Notes: generated by a model not told the origin, from the letters alone. 64,000 nucleotides of DNA from Janthinobacterium sp. 64 (GCF_002813325.1 NZ_PHUG01000001.1:5890001-5954000), one strand, 5' to 3'. Counted from the first letter of the stretch, positions 11,236 through 21,263 are shown. Translations and numbers: made by a program.

Positions 11236-11279
11236 TTAGCCAGGACCGCCCGCAAGCCCTTGCAGACGGTCCTGGCTAA
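11236..11279 (+). terminator. Strong intra-operon hairpin between pstS and pstC
   Basis: Perfect 13-base arms (TTAGCCAGGACCG at 11236-11248 and its complement at 11267-11279) enclose an 18-base loop. The hairpin is followed by A residues rather than T, so it is not a textbook Rho-independent terminator on the plus strand. It probably protects the pstS transcript 3' end or attenuates read-through, giving more PstS than PstCAB. Confidence 0.55.
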
Positions 11280-11344
11280 AAAAGCAAGATAAAACAAGAG
11301 TTCAAAACAGCAATACCGGCAGTACCACCCACATCTGGCACAAT

Positions 11345-12364
11345 ATGAGCGCACAATCTACCTCCTCCACGATCCCCATGCCAGGCGGCACCATGACCGA
11401 TTCCATCAGTCACGCGCAAATGCTTTCCACCATGCGCAAGCAGCGCATCCAGGATTTTTTGTTCCACAAGGTGACGATGCTGTTCGCCCTGTCGGTGCTG
11501 ATCGTCCTGGTGGGCATCATCATTTCGCTGATCATGGAATCGATACCGGCCTTCAAGACCTTCGGCCTGCATTTCATCGTGTCCGCGGAATGGGACCCCG
11601 TCAATGACCAGTACGGCGCCCTGATCCCCATCATCGGCACCCTGGTGACGTCCGTCATCGCTCTGCTGATCGCTTTTCCCGTCAGCTTCGGCATTGCCCT
11701 GTTCCTCACGGAAATCTGCCCGGCCTGGTTGCGCCGCCCGCTGGGCACGGCTGTCGAACTGCTGGCCGGCGTACCTTCGATCATCTACGGCATCTGGGGC
11801 CTGTTTGTCTTCGCGCCCCTGTTTGCCGACCACGTCCAGCCCATCTTGAAAGCCACCCTCGGCAACGTGCCCGTCATCGGCCAGTTGTTCAGCGGCCCCA
11901 TGATGGGCATCGGCTTGCTGACGGCCGGCCTGGTACTGGCCATCATGATCATCCCTTTCATCGCTTCCGTGATGCGCGACGTGTTTGAAATCGTTCCTGC
12001 CGTGCTGAAAGAATCCGCATACGGCCTGGGCTGCACGCGCTGGGAAGTGGTGCGCAAGATCGTCTTGCCTTACACCAAGACCGGCGTCGTCGGTGGCGTC
12101 ATGCTGGGCCTGGGCCGCGCGCTGGGCGAAACCATGGCCGTGACCTTTGTCATCGGTAACGCGAACAAGCTGTCGTGGTCGCTGTTTGCCGCCGGTAACA
12201 GCATCACCTCGCTGCTGGCCAATGAATTCGGCGAAGCGCAATCCGAGCTGCACGTCGCGTCGCTGTTCTCGCTGGCACTGATCCTGTTTGTCATCACCTT
12301 TATCGTCTTATCCGCCGCCAAGCTGATGCTGGCTGGCATGTCCCGCAAGGAAGGCACGAAATGA
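11345..12364 (+). CDS. pstC: Phosphate ABC transporter permease PstC
   Basis: 339 residues with about six membrane spans and the BPD_transp_1 EAA loop ([20 protein letters not shown]). It forms the inner-membrane phosphate channel with PstA. The N-terminus is uncertain: ATG 11345 lacks a clear ribosome site and later in-frame ATGs exist at 11378 and 11393. Its 3' end overlaps pstA by four bases, so the two permeases are translationally coupled. Confidence 0.95.
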   Translation: MSAQSTSSTIPMPGGTMTDSISHAQMLSTMRKQRIQDFLFHKVTMLFALSVLIVLVGIIISLIMESIPAFKTFGLHFIVSAEWDPVNDQYGALIPIIGTLVTSVIALLIAFPVSFGIALFLTEICPAWLRRPLGTAVELLAGVPSIIYGIWGLFVFAPLFADHVQPILKATLGNVPVIGQLFSGPMMGIGLLTAGLVLAIMIIPFIASVMRDVFEIVPAVLKESAYGLGCTRWEVVRKIVLPYTKTGVVGGVMLGLGRALGETMAVTFVIGNANKLSWSLFAAGNSITSLLANEFGEAQSELHVASLFSLALILFVITFIVLSAAKLMLAGMSRKEGTK

Positions 12365-13257
12365 GCCAACTCAGCCAAGTTAGCACCCACGACGTTCCGG
12401 CCAAGCCGGCCATGAACCCTGTCTACCGCAAGCGTTTGCTGATGCACCGCATCGGCATCGCCCTGTCGGTGGCGGCCATGGCCCTGGGCCTGGCCGTGCT
12501 GGTGTGGATCTTGTTCACGCTGGTGATCAAGGGTTTCGGCGCACTGTCCATCGACCTGTTCACGCAAACCACGCCGGCTCCCGGCAGCGAAGGCGGCGGA
12601 CTGATCAATGCCATCGTCGGCAGTGCCCTGATGGTGGGCCTGGCGACTGTCGTCAGCACCCCGATCGGTATCCTGGCCGGCATCTACCTGGCCGAATACG
12701 GCGAAGAAAACAAGTTTGCCCAAGTCACGCGCTTCGTCACCGACATCATGCTGTCGGCGCCATCGATCGTCATCGGCCTGTTCGTGTATGCGCTGTACGT
12801 GGCGCACGTGAAGCACTTTTCCGGTTACGCCGGCGCCATCGCGCTGTCGCTGATCGCCGTGCCGGTGGTGGTGCGCACGACGGACAATATGCTGCGCCTG
12901 GTACCGAACAGCCTGCTCGAAGCCGCGTTTGCCCTCGGTGCGCCGCGCTGGAAAGTCGCCACCCTGGTGCGCTTGCGCGCCGTCAAGGCTGGCGTCATCA
13001 CCGGTGTGCTGCTGGCATTGGCCCGCATCGCCGGCGAAACGGCGCCGCTGCTGTTCACGGCCTTGAATAACCAGTTCCAGAGCTTCAACATGAATGCGCC
13101 GATGGCCAACTTGCCGTCCGTCATCGCCTCGTTTGCCATGAGCCCGTACGACAACTGGCGCTCGCTGGCCTGGGGCGGCGCACTGCTGATCACCTTCAGC
13201 GTGCTGGCCTTGAATATCCTGTCGCGCACCGTGTTCAGCCAAAAAGTCCCTAATTAA
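12361..13257 (+). CDS. pstA: Phosphate ABC transporter permease PstA
   Basis: 298 residues, six predicted membrane spans and an EAA-type loop ([20 protein letters not shown]) that contacts PstB. It pairs with PstC in the inner membrane. The ATG at 12361 overlaps the pstC stop (ATGA). pstB follows 26 bases downstream. Confidence 0.96.
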   Translation: MSQLSQVSTHDVPAKPAMNPVYRKRLLMHRIGIALSVAAMALGLAVLVWILFTLVIKGFGALSIDLFTQTTPAPGSEGGGLINAIVGSALMVGLATVVSTPIGILAGIYLAEYGEENKFAQVTRFVTDIMLSAPSIVIGLFVYALYVAHVKHFSGYAGAIALSLIAVPVVVRTTDNMLRLVPNSLLEAAFALGAPRWKVATLVRLRAVKAGVITGVLLALARIAGETAPLLFTALNNQFQSFNMNAPMANLPSVIASFAMSPYDNWRSLAWGGALLITFSVLALNILSRTVFSQKVPN

Positions 13258-13283
13258 ACAGATACCGAGCGAAGCGAACCCCT

Positions 13284-14078
13284 ATGAATACGCAAATGAA
13301 TCCAGCCCAAGACCTGGCACCAAAGAAAAAAACCATCGAGATTTCGGGCCTGAACTTTTTTTACGGCAAAACGCAAAGCCTGCATAACGTCAACCTCGAC
13401 ATCCACGAAAAGAAGGTCACGGCTTTCATCGGCCCGTCCGGTTGCGGCAAGTCGACTTTGCTGCGCACCCTGAACCGCATGTACGACCTGTATCCGGGCC
13501 AGCGCGCGGAAGGCTCCATCCTGTACCGCGGCCGCAACGTGCTCGACGCGGACCAGGACGTCAACATGCTGCGCGCCAAGGTCGGCATGGTGTTCCAGAA
13601 GCCGACGCCGTTCCCCATGTCCGTGTACGACAACATCGCCTTCGGCGTGCGCCTGTATGAAGACCTGTCGAAAGGCGAGATGGACGAGCGCGTCGAGTGG
13701 GCCCTGAAAAAGGCCGCGCTGTGGGGCGAAGTCAAGGATAAGCTCTCCAAGAGCGGCCTGTCGCTGTCGGGCGGCCAGCAGCAGCGTTTGTGCATCGCGC
13801 GCGGCGTGGCCGTCAAACCGGACGTCTTGCTGCTCGACGAGCCGACCTCGGCGCTGGATCCGATCTCGACGTCGAAAGTGGAAGAGCTGATCAGCGAACT
13901 GAAACAGGATTACACGATCGCCATCGTGACGCACAATATGCAGCAGGCGGCGCGCTGCTCCGACTACACTGCCTATATGTATTTGGGCGAACTGGTGGAA
14001 TTCGGCGAAACGGACCAGATCTTCATGAATCCGGCCCGCAAGGAAACGCAGGATTACATCACGGGCCGCTTCGGCTGA
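13284..14078 (+). CDS. pstB: Phosphate ABC transporter ATPase PstB
   Basis: 264 residues. Walker [10 protein letters not shown], the ABC signature LSGGQQQRL and Walker [14 protein letters not shown] are all intact. The sequence also has the PstB-specific [18 protein letters not shown] block. It energises PstCA and, with PhoU, relays phosphate status to PhoR. An Asn/Met/Lys-rich leader of about 18 residues precedes the ABC domain. Confidence 0.98.
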   Translation: MNTQMNPAQDLAPKKKTIEISGLNFFYGKTQSLHNVNLDIHEKKVTAFIGPSGCGKSTLLRTLNRMYDLYPGQRAEGSILYRGRNVLDADQDVNMLRAKVGMVFQKPTPFPMSVYDNIAFGVRLYEDLSKGEMDERVEWALKKAALWGEVKDKLSKSGLSLSGGQQQRLCIARGVAVKPDVLLLDEPTSALDPISTSKVEELISELKQDYTIAIVTHNMQQAARCSDYTAYMYLGELVEFGETDQIFMNPARKETQDYITGRFG

Positions 14079-14126
14079 TCCGCCCAGAATAACGACATAC
14101 AAGACAACTGAATACGGAGAGACAGC

Positions 14127-14837
14127 ATGATAGGCGAACATTCATCCAAGCAATACGACAACGAACTCGAAGCGATCCGCTCGAAAGTGCTGCTGATGGG
14201 CGGCATCGTTGAAACCCAGTTCCTCGACGCGATGACCTGCTTCCGTATCGGCAATGCCGAGCGCGCCGACCGCGTGATGCGCGAAGACGACGTCGTCAAC
14301 CAGCTCGAAGTGTCGCTCGACGACGCCTGCAGCCATCTGATCGTGCGCCGCCAGCCGGCCGCCAACGATTTGCGCACCATCATGGCCACCATCAAGGTGA
14401 TTACCGACCTCGAACGCGTAGGCGACGAGGCGACCAAAATCGCCCGCGTGGCGAAGAATCTGCACAAGCGCGGCAACGGCGTCGTCAACCATTACGAGAT
14501 GGTGCGCGGCATCGCCAACACGGCCACCGACATGCTGCACGATGCGCTCGACGCATTCGCGCGCAACGATGGCAAGCAGGCCTTACAATTAATTGCACAG
14601 GATGCCATCATCGACCATGAGTTTCGGTCTATCATGCGCAACCTGATTACCTTTATGATGGAAGACCCGCGCACGATTTCGGCGGCGCTCGATACCCTGT
14701 GGGTGGCCAAGGCCATCGAACGGATCGGCGACCATGCGAAAAACATCGCCGAATACGTGATTTACGTGGTTGAAGGCAAGGATATCCGCCACACCAAGGT
14801 GGCGGCTCCCGCCATTTCCGAGGAGCTCCCTGAGTAA
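14127..14837 (+). CDS. phoU: Phosphate signalling regulator PhoU
   Basis: 236 residues made of two three-helix PhoU repeats; the characteristic ERVGDEATKIAR and ERIGDHAKNIAEYVIY motifs, one per repeat, are metal-binding E/D-x3-D type sequences. PhoU connects PstSCAB to PhoR and keeps the kinase off when phosphate is plentiful. It lies between pstB and phoB, with GGAGAG upstream of the ATG at 14127. Confidence 0.97.
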   Translation: MIGEHSSKQYDNELEAIRSKVLLMGGIVETQFLDAMTCFRIGNAERADRVMREDDVVNQLEVSLDDACSHLIVRRQPAANDLRTIMATIKVITDLERVGDEATKIARVAKNLHKRGNGVVNHYEMVRGIANTATDMLHDALDAFARNDGKQALQLIAQDAIIDHEFRSIMRNLITFMMEDPRTISAALDTLWVAKAIERIGDHAKNIAEYVIYVVEGKDIRHTKVAAPAISEELPE

Positions 14838-14842
14838 GCTTT

Positions 14843-15532
14843 ATGGCATCTGATAAAACCACGGTATTGATTGTTGAAGATGAGCCGGCCATCGTTGAAC
14901 TGGTCACCTATTCGCTGCGCGAATCCGGCTGGAATTGCTGTTCCGTACAAAACGTTGCCGACGCCTGGGAATTCATCCAGCACCGCACGCCGCACCTGAT
15001 CCTGCTCGACTGGATGCTGCCGGATCAGACGGGCTTGCGCCTGCTGTCGCGCATCCGCGCCGACCGCAATTTCGCCGCCATCCCCGTCATCATGCTCACC
15101 GCCAAGAGCATGGAAGAAGACAAGCTGGCCGGCCTGAACAGCGGGGCCGACGATTACGTCACCAAGCCGTTCTCGCCGCGCGAGCTGCTGGCGCGCGCCA
15201 AAGCGCTGTTGCGACGCAAGAGCCCGGAACACGCGCAGGAGCCCATGCGCGCCGGTAACGTGGCGCTGGACCCCGTCAGCTGCACGGTGATGATGGATGA
15301 ACAAAAGATCGATATCGGCCATGCCGAATACAAGCTGCTGAAATTCCTGCTGGCCCATCCGGAGCGCGTGTTTTCGCGCAGCCAGCTGCTCGACAAGGTG
15401 TGGGGCGACCATGTGGTGATCGAGGAACGCACGGTCGATGTCCACGTATTGCGCTTGCGCAAAGCCTTGAAAGAGGCGGAAAGCCTGATCAAGACGGTGC
15501 GCAGCGTCGGCTACATGTTGTCTGAAAAATAA
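14843..15532 (+). CDS. phoB: Phosphate response regulator PhoB
   Basis: 229 residues: receiver domain (about 1-120) with phospho-acceptor Asp56 in LILLDWMLP and the switch Lys in VTKPFSPRELLAR, then an OmpR-type winged helix (about 130-229) ending VDVHVLRLRKAL and VGYMLSEK. It activates Pho-box promoters, probably including the one at 9953. Starts five bases after phoU and is followed at once by phoR. Confidence 0.97.
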   Translation: MASDKTTVLIVEDEPAIVELVTYSLRESGWNCCSVQNVADAWEFIQHRTPHLILLDWMLPDQTGLRLLSRIRADRNFAAIPVIMLTAKSMEEDKLAGLNSGADDYVTKPFSPRELLARAKALLRRKSPEHAQEPMRAGNVALDPVSCTVMMDEQKIDIGHAEYKLLKFLLAHPERVFSRSQLLDKVWGDHVVIEERTVDVHVLRLRKALKEAESLIKTVRSVGYMLSEK

Positions 15533-15543
15533 AGCTTGACTCT

Positions 15544-16860
15544 ATGAATCCGAAATTGCTGTTCTGGGTACCGGCCGCCTTGCGCATGGTGCTGGCGCTG
15601 CTGGGCGTGGCCGTCGTCTGGTATCTGTTTGGCGCCACGTATGCGCTGGGCATCGCCTTCGTGCTGATGGCCATGATGGTGTTCGTGCAGCTGTCGTATC
15701 TGTTCCAGCTGAGTAACTGGCTGGACAATCCGCAAAGCGCCAAGCTGCCCGACGGCTGGGGCGCCTGGACCAGCATTTTCGCGCGCCTGTACCGCATGCG
15801 CCGCGACGACGAGAAAAACCAGGCCGAGCTGACGGAATGGCTGGCGCGTTTCCGCCAGGCCATGCATCTGCTGCCCGACGGCGTCGTCATCATGGACGAC
15901 GTGCTGTTCCTCGAATGGTGCAACCCGGCCGCCGAGAAACACCTGGGCCTCACGCATGAGCGCGACAAGGGCATGCGCGTGACGAATTTGATCCGCAGTC
16001 CCGAGTTCATGGATTACATCATCCTGGGCCGCTACGACCAGCCGCTGACGATCACCTTCCGCAACCGCAAGCTGATCGTGCAGATCATTCCGTTCGAGAA
16101 CCGCCGCCAGATCCTCGTCACGCACGATGTGACGGAGACGGAACGCATCGAAATGATGCGCCGCGACTTCATCGCCAACGCCTCGCACGAACTGCGCACG
16201 CCGCTCACCGTCATCGTCGGCTTCCTGGAAATCGCTTCCGCCGAGCTCGATCTCGACGCCACCACGCGCGCCTCCCACCTCAAGCTGATGACGGAGCAGG
16301 GCCACCGCATGCAGCATCTGATCGAGGACATGCTGACCCTGTCGCGCCTGGAATCGGTCGATTATCCGCTGCGGCCCGAGCCCGTGGACATCAAAAAGCT
16401 CATGCAGCAGGTCTTGCGCGATGCCAAGGGCTTGTCGGCAGGCAAGCATGAAGTGAAAATGGAATGCAACGGTCCCGACGTACTGGGCAGCTATGACGAG
16501 CTGTACAGCGCGTTTGGCAACCTGGCGTCAAACGCCGTGCGCTATACGCCGGCCGGCGGCAGCATCACCCTGCGCTGGCAGGATGGCCCGGCCGGACCGC
16601 AATTCATCGCGCAAGATACGGGCATCGGCATCAGCCAGGAACATATTTCGCGCCTGACGGAGCGTTTCTACCGCGTCGACAAGAGCCGTTCGCGCGAAAC
16701 CCAGGGCACGGGCCTGGGCCTGGCCATCGTCAAGCACGTGCTGCTGCGCCACGGCGGCACCTTGGCCATCCAGTCCGTGGCCGACAAGGGCAGCAGCTTC
16801 ATCGTCAGCATGCCGAAATCCGTCGTCACGCCGCTGCATGGCGAGTTGCTGGTCAAGTAG
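15544..16860 (+). CDS. phoR: Phosphate sensor histidine kinase PhoR
   Basis: 438 residues: two N-terminal membrane spans (about 8-55), a PAS domain (about 95-200), HisKA with the phosphorylated His215 in NASHELRTPL, and HATPase_c with N-box GNLASNAVRYTP and G-boxes DTGIGI and GTGLGLAIVKH. There is no large periplasmic loop, as expected for PhoR, which reads PstSCAB-PhoU. It ends 13 bases before the target duplication of the insertion sequence, so the coding region is intact. Confidence 0.97.
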   Translation: MNPKLLFWVPAALRMVLALLGVAVVWYLFGATYALGIAFVLMAMMVFVQLSYLFQLSNWLDNPQSAKLPDGWGAWTSIFARLYRMRRDDEKNQAELTEWLARFRQAMHLLPDGVVIMDDVLFLEWCNPAAEKHLGLTHERDKGMRVTNLIRSPEFMDYIILGRYDQPLTITFRNRKLIVQIIPFENRRQILVTHDVTETERIEMMRRDFIANASHELRTPLTVIVGFLEIASAELDLDATTRASHLKLMTEQGHRMQHLIEDMLTLSRLESVDYPLRPEPVDIKKLMQQVLRDAKGLSAGKHEVKMECNGPDVLGSYDELYSAFGNLASNAVRYTPAGGSITLRWQDGPAGPQFIAQDTGIGISQEHISRLTERFYRVDKSRSRETQGTGLGLAIVKHVLLRHGGTLAIQSVADKGSSFIVSMPKSVVTPLHGELLVK

Positions 16861-16873
16861 GAAACAAGGGGGG

Positions 16874-17943
16874 AATAGTTTGGCTATGTCACCGAAAGCG
16901 GTGGGAACGCGCCGCAGTTGCTGAGGTCTAACTGGATCAGGTATTTCCTTTCAAGGAGCCGATCATGGACGCCGCCCAGTGGCAGACCTTCGCCAGCCAA
17001 TTCCCGCAACTGTCGCACCGCCAGCGTCTTGCCAGCAGCGAATTATTACGCACCAGCGCGCCACAGGCTGCGGCCGTCGTCCTGATCGAGCAAACAGCGC
17101 TGGCGCAACTGCATTGTCCCAGTTGCCGATCGACACATTTCCACCGTCACGGCCAGGCCCACGGTCTGCAGCGCTATCGCTGCGTGCCTTGCCGCAAAAC
17201 CTTCAACGCCTTGAGCGGCACGCCGCTGGCGCATCTGCACCACAAGGAACGCTGGCTGGCCTATGCCGATTGCCTGCTCAACTCGCTTTCGGTACGCAAG
17301 GCGGCCAGCAAGGTGCATATCCATCGCAACACCAGCTTTCGCTGGCGCCACCGTTTCCTCGCGCTGGCCAGGACCGACCGGCCACGCTGCCTGCATGGCA
17401 TTACCGAAGCCGACGAGATGTATGTGCTCGAGTCGCAGAAAGGTTCAAAACACATGACGCGTCCGGCGCGCAAGCGCGGAGGCCGCGCCAGCCAGCGTGG
17501 CATTTCCAACGAGCAGGTGTGCGTGCTGGTGGCGCGCGACCGCACCGGCCAAACCGTCGACTTCGTTGCCGGCATGGGCCAGCTGAGCAAGGCCAAACTG
17601 CACGCCTGCCTGCCAGCGGTGATCGACCGTGACATCTTGTTGGTGAGCGATGGCCATCCGGCCTATCCCGTGTTTGCCAGGGAGATCGGCATCGGGCATG
17701 CGGCCGTTAACTTGCGGGCCGGCGTTCGCGTGCGCGGCACGGTGCATGTGCAGAACGTCAATGCGTATCACAGCAGGTTGCGCGGCTGGCTGCAGGCGTT
17801 TCATGGCGTGGCCACGCGCTACCTGCCGAACTACCTGGGCTGGCGCTGGATACTCGACGCACGGAGAATATTGTCCCCCGAAAGCTTGCTCAGAGCCACT
17901 TTGGGGACATTCCCACATCTGACGGTGACATAGCCAATAGTTT
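16874..17943. mobile_element. IS1595-family insertion sequence with 8-base target duplications
   Basis: The element itself spans 16882-17935 (1054 bases). Its ends are inverted repeats: GGCTATGTCACCG is identical at both tips, followed by a partly matching stretch that includes GTGGGAA. It is flanked by perfect direct repeats AATAGTTT at 16874-16881 and 17936-17943; an 8-base duplication is characteristic of IS1595-family transposition. Perfect duplications and an intact transposase point to a recent insertion. It landed between phoR and the SenA/EgtB-like gene without breaking either. Confidence 0.93.
16965..17933 (+). CDS. IS1595-family transposase (ISXO2-like DDE domain)
   Basis: 322 residues. 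An N-terminal zinc ribbon has CPSC (near residue 50) and CVPC (about 20 residues later). A helix-turn-helix-like stretch (VRKAASKVHIHRNTSFRWRH) and an ISXO2-like catalytic domain follow, with acidic residues in ITEADEMYV and LLVSDGHPAYP and the third position in VQNVNAYHSRLRGW, where IS1595 relatives often carry Asn. AGGAG lies 7 bases upstream of the ATG at 16965. The TAG stop lies inside the right inverted repeat. No frameshift is seen, so it is probably active. Confidence 0.92.
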   Translation: MDAAQWQTFASQFPQLSHRQRLASSELLRTSAPQAAAVVLIEQTALAQLHCPSCRSTHFHRHGQAHGLQRYRCVPCRKTFNALSGTPLAHLHHKERWLAYADCLLNSLSVRKAASKVHIHRNTSFRWRHRFLALARTDRPRCLHGITEADEMYVLESQKGSKHMTRPARKRGGRASQRGISNEQVCVLVARDRTGQTVDFVAGMGQLSKAKLHACLPAVIDRDILLVSDGHPAYPVFAREIGIGHAAVNLRAGVRVRGTVHVQNVNAYHSRLRGWLQAFHGVATRYLPNYLGWRWILDARRILSPESLLRATLGTFPHLTVT

Positions 17944-18000
17944 CTCTCTTGTTTCCCTGGCGACTGGTGCAAGCTTGGCATAAGTCGTTACAATCAGGCC

Positions 18001-19197
18001 ATGACTTTAATCAACGCCTCTTTTCGCCACGCCGGCGCGCAGCAACTGGCCCAATCGCTGCAGGCCGCACGCCAGGACACGCTTTCCCTGTTCGACTGTT
18101 ACGTCAGTGCCGGGCTGGACGTGGTGGCGGGCCTGCCCCGCCATCCGCGTCTCAATCCACCGTTATGGCAGCTCGCGCATATCGCCTGGTTCGCCGAGTG
18201 GTTCATCCTGCGCGAAGCCGCGTCCAGCCATCCGGCCGACGCCATCTACAATTCCCTGCTGACGCGCGGCGACGATATGTTCGACGCCAACATGGTGGAG
18301 CACCGTGCGCGCTGGAAGCTGGAACTGCCCAGTCCGGGCGCCGTGAAAACGTATTGCCGCGAAGTGCTCGACCGGGTGCTCGATAAACTCTCGCGCGAAG
18401 CCAATGTCGACAGCGCCCTGGCGCCGTACCGGCTGGCCTTGGCGCATGAAGACTTGTGTGGCGAGGAAATGCTGGCCGGCTTGCAATGGCTGGGCCTGGA
18501 AGCCCCGGAATCGCTGGCGGCCAGCCCCGCCTTGCCGCCCGGTGCGGGCGAGATCGCGTTTCCTGGCGGCAGCATCGAACTGGGCTCGCCGCGCGGTGCC
18601 GGGTTTGCCTTCGACAATGAATCGCCGCCCCATGCCTGCTATGTGGCGCCGTTTTCCATTGATGCCTGCGCCGTATCGAATGCCCAGTTTGCCGATTTCG
18701 TCGCCGATGGCGGCTACCAGAACCGCCAGTTCTGGAGCGCGGCCGGCAGCGCCTGGCTGATGCGGCAGGAGCGCTCGTCGCCCCTGTACTGGCTGCGCGA
18801 AGCAACACAGTGGCGCACCATGCGTTTCGGCCAGCGCACGACCTTGCCGCCGAACGAAGCCGTGCGCCACATCAATCTGTATGAAGCGCAGGCGTACTGC
18901 GCCTGGGCGGGGCGCCGCCTGGCGACCGAGGCGGAATGGGAGTATGCTGCGCTGTCCGGCCATCCGCGCTTTCACTGGGGCCAGGTGTGGGAATGGACGG
19001 CGACGCCGTTCGAGCCATATCCGGGCTTTGCGGTCGATGCCTGGCGCGAATATTCCGCGCCGTATTTCATGCAGCACCAGGTGCTGCGCGGCGCCGCCTT
19101 CGCCACGCCGCCGCGCCTGCATTCGGCCCGCATGCGCGCCTTCCACGCGCCCGAACGGGGCGACATCTTTGCCGGCCTGCGCACTTGCGCCTGGTAA
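18001..19197 (+). CDS. SenA/EgtB-family non-heme iron enzyme (selenoneine/ergothioneine type)
   Basis: 398 residues: N-terminal DinB-like helical domain (about 10-170) and C-terminal formylglycine-generating-enzyme (FGE-sulfatase) domain (about 180-398). Family enzymes join a histidine betaine to a thiol or selenosugar through C-S or C-Se bond formation. LNPPLWQLAHIAWF and the ending GDIFAGLRTCAW look closer to SenA (selenoneine) than to mycobacterial EgtB, from memory of the families. The iron triad normally is His plus HxxxH; here His60 and His149 are present but the third position is Cys153 (HEDLC). No egtD, senB or senC is adjacent. TACAAT 8 bases upstream of the ATG suggests a leaderless or very short-leader transcript. 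Confidence 0.7.
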   Translation: MTLINASFRHAGAQQLAQSLQAARQDTLSLFDCYVSAGLDVVAGLPRHPRLNPPLWQLAHIAWFAEWFILREAASSHPADAIYNSLLTRGDDMFDANMVEHRARWKLELPSPGAVKTYCREVLDRVLDKLSREANVDSALAPYRLALAHEDLCGEEMLAGLQWLGLEAPESLAASPALPPGAGEIAFPGGSIELGSPRGAGFAFDNESPPHACYVAPFSIDACAVSNAQFADFVADGGYQNRQFWSAAGSAWLMRQERSSPLYWLREATQWRTMRFGQRTTLPPNEAVRHINLYEAQAYCAWAGRRLATEAEWEYAALSGHPRFHWGQVWEWTATPFEPYPGFAVDAWREYSAPYFMQHQVLRGAAFATPPRLHSARMRAFHAPERGDIFAGLRTCAW

Positions 19198-19221
19198 CAG
19201 GTAACCATTTCAGGATTCTTT

Positions 19222-21168
19222 TTGAGTACAGATAACGCCCCGCAGTTCATTCCCAAACGCATCACGCCCACGCCGGAACAGGTGGCCATCCAGACGGCGC
19301 AAAAGAAAGTGGTCTTGATCGACGCCAATGCCGGCGCGGCCAAGACGACGACCCTGGCCCTGCGCCTGGCCGAAGCGCTGCACCGGGGCCGGGCGCCCGA
19401 GCGCATGCTGGCCCTCGTGTTCACGGAAGCGGCGCGCGTGGCCCTGCGCCAGCGCCTGCTGGAAGTGGGCGTGCCGCTCGGCGTCGTCAAGCGGCTGACC
19501 ATCGACACCTTCGATGCGTTTGCCGCCAAGGTGCTGCTGCAGCTGGAAAACATGCAGGTGGCATTCATGCGCAGCGATGAAGAGCTGCGCCCCGTGGCGT
19601 GGGAAGCACTGGAAGTGGTCTCCGAGAAATACGCTCACCGCTATCCGCTGGAAATCAATACGACCAACGGGGCCATCGCCGAATTCCTGAAGTTGCAATT
19701 GCGCACCAAGGCGCGCCTGGATTTCCAGAATCCTGACTTCGAGAGCAATTCCCTCGATGACAACCTGGAGCTGCTGGGCATGTCGCGCACGCATTATCTG
19801 TGGCTGCGCGAATACGAAGGCTTGCGCGGCGCCGACACGGGCGACATCCAGTTCCGCGCGCCATTCGACGCCACCTACGACCTCGTGCGCATGCTCGATG
19901 GCGACGAGCCGCTGCGCCAGCAATTGCCGGCTTTCCAGATCATCGTGGCCGATGAATTGCACGACTTGAACGAAGCGTCGTTCCGCCTGCTGACCATGCT
20001 GATACGCCGCGGCAACGCCTTTTTCTGCGGCGCCGGCGACAAGGATCAAGTGATCTACACGTGGTCGGGCGCCGATCACCGCTTTTTGCGCCAGCGTTTC
20101 GAGCAGGAATTCCTCGCCTTGCAGCGCCTGCCGCTGACGGCATCCTACCGCTACGGACCGCAGCTGGCGCAGGCAGTCGGTGTGCTGAAAAACAAGGCCA
20201 GCGTGTCGGCCCTCACGCGCGCCACCCACATCGAGCTGCTCGAATATGACCATGCGCAGCCGCAGGCCTGCAGCGCCCAGCTGATCGCCGCGCTCGAACA
20301 CGCGCATGCGGGCACGACGGCCATCTTGCTGCGCGACCGCGACCAGGCCATCCGCGTGGAAACGGCGCTGTTCCAGAGCGGCATCGCGTATGGCCTGGTG
20401 GACATGAACAGCTATCTGCTGAGCCTGGAAGTGCTGATGCTGCGCGGCATGGTCGCCATCGCCCGCAAGGACTTGCATGCGATCAAGAGCGGTCCGCGCC
20501 GCGGCGACATCCTCGAAGCCCTGGTGGCCTTCGCGGAAATCCCTTTTACGCGCGCGGAGTTGCAGCAAGCCAAGGCCGACGTGGCCAACTATCCCGACTT
20601 GCTGGAAGGATTTTTAACGAACCAGCTGGCCAAGTCGCAGAACCAGGACAAGGCGGCGCTGACCCTGGCTGCCGTCGATTACCTGCGCGCCTTGCCAGCG
20701 GACGCCCTGGCCGGTGACGCCCTGCAGCACATCTTTGGCCTGATGCAGCTGGAACAGACGGCGCGCCGCATCTATGTCGACCCGGCCCAGGCGCGGGTCG
20801 TCGCCCGCTCCCTGCACGGCTTTATTGCCGTGTGCCGCGAAGCGGGCGTGGCGCTGGGCGGCTTTGCCGGCTGGCTGGGCGAGATGGAAGACGCCGTGAC
20901 GGTCTCGACCGGCAAGGCCAAACTGATGATCGCCTGCATCGACCAGATCAAGGGCCTGGAATACAACCATGTCATCTTGCCCTACCTGGCCGTCGATGAA
21001 TTCCCACGCAGCAAGACCGACCCGCTGGAAGAGGAAAACCGTTTCTATGTGGCCGCCACGCGCGCGCGCGACAGGCTGACCTTGCTCACGCCGCAAGACC
21101 CCGCCTGGCAGAGCCGCTATATCGCTGCCCTGCAGCTGAAACAGAAGATTGTTGCGCCGAAATCATAG
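19222..21168 (+). CDS. UvrD/Rep-like superfamily 1 helicase
   Basis: 648 residues. SF1A motifs are visible: Q-motif region ITPTPEQVAIQ, a Walker A variant DANAGAAKTTT (residues 34-44, Ala where the usual GxGKT has Gly), motif II IIVADELHDLNEASFRLL (DE-x-H rather than DEAQ), motif III FFCGAGDKDQVIYTWSGAD, and C-terminal GLEYNHVILP and YVAATRARDRL. It is shorter than UvrD and lacks obvious nuclease domains. It starts at TTG (19222) 24 bases after the preceding stop. Likely a DNA helicase for repair or replication restart; its specific role is unknown. Confidence 0.8.
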   Translation: MSTDNAPQFIPKRITPTPEQVAIQTAQKKVVLIDANAGAAKTTTLALRLAEALHRGRAPERMLALVFTEAARVALRQRLLEVGVPLGVVKRLTIDTFDAFAAKVLLQLENMQVAFMRSDEELRPVAWEALEVVSEKYAHRYPLEINTTNGAIAEFLKLQLRTKARLDFQNPDFESNSLDDNLELLGMSRTHYLWLREYEGLRGADTGDIQFRAPFDATYDLVRMLDGDEPLRQQLPAFQIIVADELHDLNEASFRLLTMLIRRGNAFFCGAGDKDQVIYTWSGADHRFLRQRFEQEFLALQRLPLTASYRYGPQLAQAVGVLKNKASVSALTRATHIELLEYDHAQPQACSAQLIAALEHAHAGTTAILLRDRDQAIRVETALFQSGIAYGLVDMNSYLLSLEVLMLRGMVAIARKDLHAIKSGPRRGDILEALVAFAEIPFTRAELQQAKADVANYPDLLEGFLTNQLAKSQNQDKAALTLAAVDYLRALPADALAGDALQHIFGLMQLEQTARRIYVDPAQARVVARSLHGFIAVCREAGVALGGFAGWLGEMEDAVTVSTGKAKLMIACIDQIKGLEYNHVILPYLAVDEFPRSKTDPLEEENRFYVAATRARDRLTLLTPQDPAWQSRYIAALQLKQKIVAPKS

Positions 21169-21263
21169 ATCTTTTGCTGTACGGCTGCTTTTTGCGAAAG
21201 ACGAAAGCGGGCATACTTTGTTGGTGTGATTGATTGCAATCTGAACCAACAAAGGAGCAAGAC

